A stretch of DNA of 9,216 nt, taken from positions 1 through 9,216 of the forward strand of contig JAVBPG010000041.1 of NCBI GenBank assembly GCA_031549685.1, written 5' to 3'. Both the position numbers and the translations under genes were made by a program. Source of the stretch: JAITMY01 sp031549685. Its GTDB lineage: Bacteria; Bacteroidota; Bacteroidia; Bacteroidales; UBA932. This document shows positions 6,397 through 9,216 of the stretch, in pieces; positions within the stretch are counted from its first letter, which is position 1, and each line of letters opens with the position of its first letter. The notes beneath the pieces are model-generated. The model worked only from the letters and a program-made list of their open reading frames with translations, ran no database searches and had not been told where the DNA came from.

Positions 6397-6888
6397 ATGA
6401 AAAAATTCTCTTTCCTATGCTTGCTGCTGGCGCTCATGTGCTCATGCGGCGGCTTGCAGCGCATTAGCGTGGAAGAAGTGCGCGGCGTGAGCGTAACGCC
6501 CTCCATGAGCGGAACCATTGCCGTAACGCTGGAGGCCAAGGTCAACAACCCCTCGTGCCGCAAGGTGCAGCTTACCCGGCTGGACTTAACCGTGGAGCAA
6601 AGCGGCAGCACGCTGGCTACCATCAGCGCGACCCAAAAGGTGGTGGTGCCCCGCCACAGCGATGACTTTCAACCGGTGCCGCTGGAGGTTCGGCTGCGCA
6701 ACATGCTGGGATTTGCAATCGCTCTGCAGCAAAAAAATTTCTCGCCCGACAACCTGATGCTGAGCGGGGAAATTATCGTCAAGACTTTTCCCATGCGCAA
6801 AAAAATAAAGGTGGAAAAGCAAAGCGTAAAGGATTTTACCACGCAGTACGGCGATTTTATTACGCCCCTGCTTAAGCTGGGCCGGTAA
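6397..6888 (+). CDS. Small LEA type 2 (WHy)-like predicted lipoprotein
   Basis: The 163-residue product starts MKKFSFLCLLLALMCSCGG, a lipoprotein signal peptide with Cys17 (after Ser16) the likely lipidated residue. Residues about 27-125 resemble an LEA_2/WHy domain: a beta-rich unit with GTIAVTLEAKVNNPS (39-53), then RLDLTVEQSG (61-70), TQKVVVPRHS (79-88) and VPLEVRLRN (94-102), in the usual order 'conserved N-P, buried strands, basic-Ser, hydrophobic strand'. The C-terminus is basic (MRKKIKVEKQSVK). Bacteroidetes commonly carry such lipoproteins; their role is unknown, although LEA_2 domains in plants are tied to desiccation stress. The start is set by the promoter at 6361-6391 and the signal peptide; the frame is open further upstream only by chance, antisense to coaX. 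It lies 7 bp ahead of the SPOR gene, so the two form one operon. Domain assignment is from pattern recognition. Confidence 0.75.
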   Translation: MKKFSFLCLLLALMCSCGGLQRISVEEVRGVSVTPSMSGTIAVTLEAKVNNPSCRKVQLTRLDLTVEQSGSTLATISATQKVVVPRHSDDFQPVPLEVRLRNMLGFAIALQQKNFSPDNLMLSGEIIVKTFPMRKKIKVEKQSVKDFTTQYGDFITPLLKLGR

Positions 6889-6895
6889 AAAAAGA

Positions 6896-7300
6896 ATGAT
6901 GAGCAAAAATATTTTCATAGCGCTGCTGGCGCTTACCGTTAGCACAGCGGCATACTCCCAAGCCGGAAGCGTGCGCATTGAGCAGCCGCCGCTTATAGCC
7001 GAGCTGCTGCTCAAGCACATTACCTACAACGAGGCCAACCCCGGCATGAACGGATACCGCATTCGCATTTACCGCGACAACAGCGGCGGCGCACGCCAGC
7101 GCTCCGAAGGCGTGGCCACCGCTTTTACCGAAGCTTTCCCCGATGTGCCCGCCTACCGCGGCTACGACAACCCCTATTTTAAGGTGTCGGTGGGCGATTT
7201 CCGCTCCAAGGATGACGCGATAAAAGTGTTTGCGCGCATTAAGCGCAGCTACCCCAACGCCTACCTTGTGCCCGAAAGGATTAACCTGCCGCCGCTGTAA
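6896..7300 (+). CDS. Small secreted SPOR-domain protein
   Basis: The 134-residue product has a Sec signal peptide (MMSKNIFIALLALTVSTAAYSQA, cleavage near 20-23) and then a single SPOR-like domain (about 52-128): GYRIRIYRDN (53-62), a central helix RSEGVATAFTEAFP (69-82), YFKVSVGDFRSKDDAIKVFA (94-113) and NAYLVPERI (121-129). The 'V-x-V-G-D-F' strand followed by a helix and a closing 'A-Y-L-V' strand is the second SPOR repeat. SPOR domains bind denuded (stem-peptide-free) glycan strands of peptidoglycan, often at the division site. The linker before the domain (24-50) is short, so the protein is probably a soluble periplasmic or outer-membrane-associated factor. Two tandem ATGs (6896 and 6899) both work. 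No Shine-Dalgarno is evident. It is translated 7 bp after the lipoprotein gene, and the terminator at 7318-7349 follows. Confidence 0.82.
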   Translation: MMSKNIFIALLALTVSTAAYSQAGSVRIEQPPLIAELLLKHITYNEANPGMNGYRIRIYRDNSGGARQRSEGVATAFTEAFPDVPAYRGYDNPYFKVSVGDFRSKDDAIKVFARIKRSYPNAYLVPERINLPPL

Positions 7301-7317
7301 TCAGGGTGTGGGCAAGG

Positions 7318-7349
7318 AAAAAAGCACGAGCTAAGCTCGTGCTTTTTTT
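7318..7349. terminator. Bidirectional terminator between the SPOR gene and purF
   Basis: A perfect hairpin: GCACGAGC (7324-7331), loop TAA, GCTCGTGC (7335-7342), flanked by six A on the left (7318-7323) and seven T on the right (7343-7349). Each strand therefore has a GC-rich 8-bp stem and a T-run, so it can end transcription of the SPOR gene from the left and of purF from the right. It begins 18 bases after the SPOR stop and ends 19 bases from the purF stop. Confidence 0.93.
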
Positions 7350-7367
7350 GGATGGTCATCCCGTTTT

Positions 7368-9216
7368 TTACTTTTTTTCCGCGTAGCGAATAAAGGCCTC
7401 GCACACAAACTTGGTACCGCCGGGCGTAGGGTAATCGCCGGAGAAGTACCAATCGCCCAGGTGGTCGGGACAGGCCTTGTGCAGCCCCTCCATGGTTTGA
7501 AATACAAACTCCACCTGCGCCCTGGTGCCTTCGGGCGTGAGCATCTGCGCCATTTTGCGCGACAGCTCAGCATCGGTAAACTGCGCGTAAATTTCCTTTA
7601 CCGGATTTTTCATCTCCGTTTTAGGCAGCAGCAGCTGGGCCTTGCACCGTCCGTACACCTCCTGTATGAGCGACTCCTTTCCTTTCTCCTTAAGCAGCTC
7701 CACCGCCGCCCTGAAGGCGATAAACTCGTCCATGCTCGACATGTCAATGCCGTAGCAGTCAGGGTAGCGCACCTGCGGGCAGGAGGATACTATAATTATT
7801 TTTTTCGGAAGAAGCGTATCCAGAATTTTGATGATGCTTTGCTTGAGCGTGGTGCCGCGCACAATGCTATCATCAATGACCACCAGGCTGTCCACCCCCG
7901 GGTTAATGGTGCCGTAGGTAACATCGTACACGTGGGCGGCAAGGTCGTTGCGGCTTTTGTTCTGCGCAATAAAGGTGCGCAGCTTGATGTCCTTTATCGC
8001 CACCTTTTCGGAGCGTATGCGCTGCGACAGAATTTTGTCGAGCTCGCCCGTGGTAAGCGATTTCCCACCCTCGTGAATAGCCCTTATCTTCCTATCGTTC
8101 AGGTAGCGATTCAAGCCATCCTGCAGGCCGTAAAACGCCACCTCGGAGGTATTGGGGATGAACGAAATGACGGTATTTTCGATGTCGTAGTCCACCGTTT
8201 TGAGCACAGCATCGGTGAGCTGCTCGCCCAGCTTTTTCCGCTCGAGGTAAATATCGCGATCGCTCCCGCGCGAAAAGTAGATGCGCTCAAACGAGCAGGC
8301 TCTTCTTTCGACCACCGGCAGCACCTGCTCCAGGTCAAAAATGCCGTTGCGCTTGAGCACCATGGCCTGCCCGGGCTGCAGCTCGGCCACCTGCTCTATG
8401 GGCACGTTCATTACCGTTTGTATTACGGGGCGCTCCGATGCCACCACCACAATTTCATCGTCGGTGTAGTAGAAGCAGGGGCGTATGCCGGCCGGGTCAC
8501 GCAGCACAAAGGCATCGCCGTTGCCTATGATGCCGCACATGGCGTAGCCTCCGTCCCACTGAGGAGCGGTTTGCTGCAGGATGCTCGACACGTCGAGTTT
8601 TTGCTCAATTTGCTTATGCAGGGCATCCCCCGTAAGTCCCTGCCCCTTATACTTATCGTACTGGTACTGCACCTCGCGGTCGAGGTGGTGGCCTATGGAT
8701 TCGAGCAGGAAAAACGTATCGCCGTAGTGGCGCGGGTGCTGCCCGCTGGCAATGAGGTGGTCAAAGAGCTCGTCGGTGTTGGTAAGGTTGAAGTTGCCCG
8801 CCAGCATGAGGTTGCGCGAGCGCCAGTTGTTGCGCCGCAGGAAGGGGTGCGCGTGCGTGATGCCCGTTTTGCCCGTGGTGCCGTAGCGCAGGTGCCCCAT
8901 GAGCAGCGAGGCCCCGCCCCAACTCTTGAGCCACTCCCCGTAGCGCTCCTCCACATTTTCGGGGAACTGCGAACCTATAATTTCAAAAATCTCCTTAATG
9001 GCGCTGGAGCCAAGGGCGCGCTCGCGGAAAATATACTCCTCGCCGGGCTGCGCCTCCAGATTTACAACGCCCACTCCCGCCGCCTCCTGGCCGCGGTTGT
9101 GCTGCTTTTCCATAAGCAGGTACAGCTTGTTGAGGCCGTACTGCCAGGTGCCGTATTTTTGGTGGTAGTATTCAAGCGGCTTGAGGAGCCGTATCATGGC
9201 AATGCCGCACTCGTGC
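7368..9216 (-). CDS. purF: Amidophosphoribosyltransferase-like protein, long Bacteroidetes form (5' end missing)
   Basis: PurF moves the amide nitrogen of glutamine to PRPP, giving 5-phosphoribosylamine, the first committed step of purine synthesis. The window holds 615 residues; the true start lies beyond the right edge, because the frame runs upstream of the ATG at 9197 through HECGIA, which contains the expected nucleophile Cys of the class II glutaminase (TGC, 9209-9207). Visible landmarks, numbered from that internal Met: HNRGQEAAG (33-41), GHLRYGTTG (101-109, glutamine-binding Arg), LMLAGNFNLTN (130-140), HYGDTFFLLES (157-167), GDAFVLRDPAGIRPCF (227-242), then the phosphoribosyltransferase domain with FIPNTSEVAF (346-355) and the PRPP loop VVIDDSIVRGTT (439-450), followed by YGIDMSSMDEFIA (482-494). 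The tail (about 515-609) goes beyond the usual PurF core; bacterial PurF proteins are typically about 470-505 residues. No CxxC is present at the C-terminus, so a B. subtilis-type 4Fe-4S cluster is unlikely. It converges on the SPOR gene. Confidence 0.93.
   Translation of the reverse strand, partial: HECGIAMIRLLKPLEYYHQKYGTWQYGLNKLYLLMEKQHNRGQEAAGVGVVNLEAQPGEEYIFRERALGSSAIKEIFEIIGSQFPENVEERYGEWLKSWGGASLLMGHLRYGTTGKTGITHAHPFLRRNNWRSRNLMLAGNFNLTNTDELFDHLIASGQHPRHYGDTFFLLESIGHHLDREVQYQYDKYKGQGLTGDALHKQIEQKLDVSSILQQTAPQWDGGYAMCGIIGNGDAFVLRDPAGIRPCFYYTDDEIVVVASERPVIQTVMNVPIEQVAELQPGQAMVLKRNGIFDLEQVLPVVERRACSFERIYFSRGSDRDIYLERKKLGEQLTDAVLKTVDYDIENTVISFIPNTSEVAFYGLQDGLNRYLNDRKIRAIHEGGKSLTTGELDKILSQRIRSEKVAIKDIKLRTFIAQNKSRNDLAAHVYDVTYGTINPGVDSLVVIDDSIVRGTTLKQSIIKILDTLLPKKIIIVSSCPQVRYPDCYGIDMSSMDEFIAFRAAVELLKEKGKESLIQEVYGRCKAQLLLPKTEMKNPVKEIYAQFTDAELSRKMAQMLTPEGTRAQVEFVFQTMEGLHKACPDHLGDWYFSGDYPTPGGTKFVCEAFIRYAEKK

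Noticed and set aside
1..9216. Mobile elements, CRISPR arrays, toxin-antitoxin pairs, tRNA or rRNA genes, riboswitches
   Set aside because: Looked for on both strands; I saw no transposase or integrase motifs, no regularly spaced repeats, no tRNA-like cloverleaf and no leader long enough for a riboswitch.

Overview
This 9.2 kb window is an ordinary stretch of chromosome from a member of the Bacteroidota, most likely order Bacteroidales. The reasons are: promoter elements of the TAnnTTTG type before at least three genes; mostly weak or missing Shine-Dalgarno sequences; the run coaX / outer-membrane beta-barrel / lptC / CNNM-CBS protein / PpiD-like PPIase, which I remember as a typical Bacteroidetes cluster; and a long PurF variant of the Bacteroidetes type. 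Coding DNA looks moderately GC-rich and intergenic DNA is AT-rich. I see no mobile element, CRISPR array, tRNA, rRNA or broken gene.

Layout, left to right. Positions 1-75 hold the first 25 codons of an unidentified minus-strand gene with a promoter at 91-122. A rho-independent terminator (221-253) closes a five-gene minus-strand run that is read from right to left: coaX (6311-5580, GTG start), an outer-membrane beta-barrel protein (5596-4313), lptC (4289-3705, TTG start), a CNNM/CBS/CorC_HlyC membrane protein (3715-2441) and a PpiD/SurA-type periplasmic PPIase (2373-277). The first four genes overlap or lie within 23 bp of each other. A 67-bp gap before the PPIase gene carries a possible extra promoter. 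Divergent from coaX, a plus-strand pair encodes a LEA2-like lipoprotein (6397-6888) and a secreted SPOR-domain protein (6896-7300). A symmetrical terminator (7318-7349) separates this pair from a converging, right-truncated purF (7368 to the window edge).

Function. Apart from coaX (first step of CoA synthesis), the five-gene run concerns the cell envelope: LPS transport (LptC), folding of exported proteins (PpiD-like), an integral inner-membrane CNNM/CBS protein and an outer-membrane barrel. The divergent pair also encodes exported proteins, one predicted lipoprotein and one with a possible peptidoglycan-binding domain. PurF is a purine biosynthesis enzyme and looks unrelated.

Points most worth a second look: the PurF glutaminase site has Phe where the oxyanion-hole Gly is expected; the lipoprotein gene probably gives a leaderless or nearly leaderless mRNA from a promoter back-to-back with that of coaX; three starts (coaX, barrel gene, purF) are easily mis-called; and the LEA2-SPOR pair has no function I can name. 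I did not find convincing evidence of a wholly new system.
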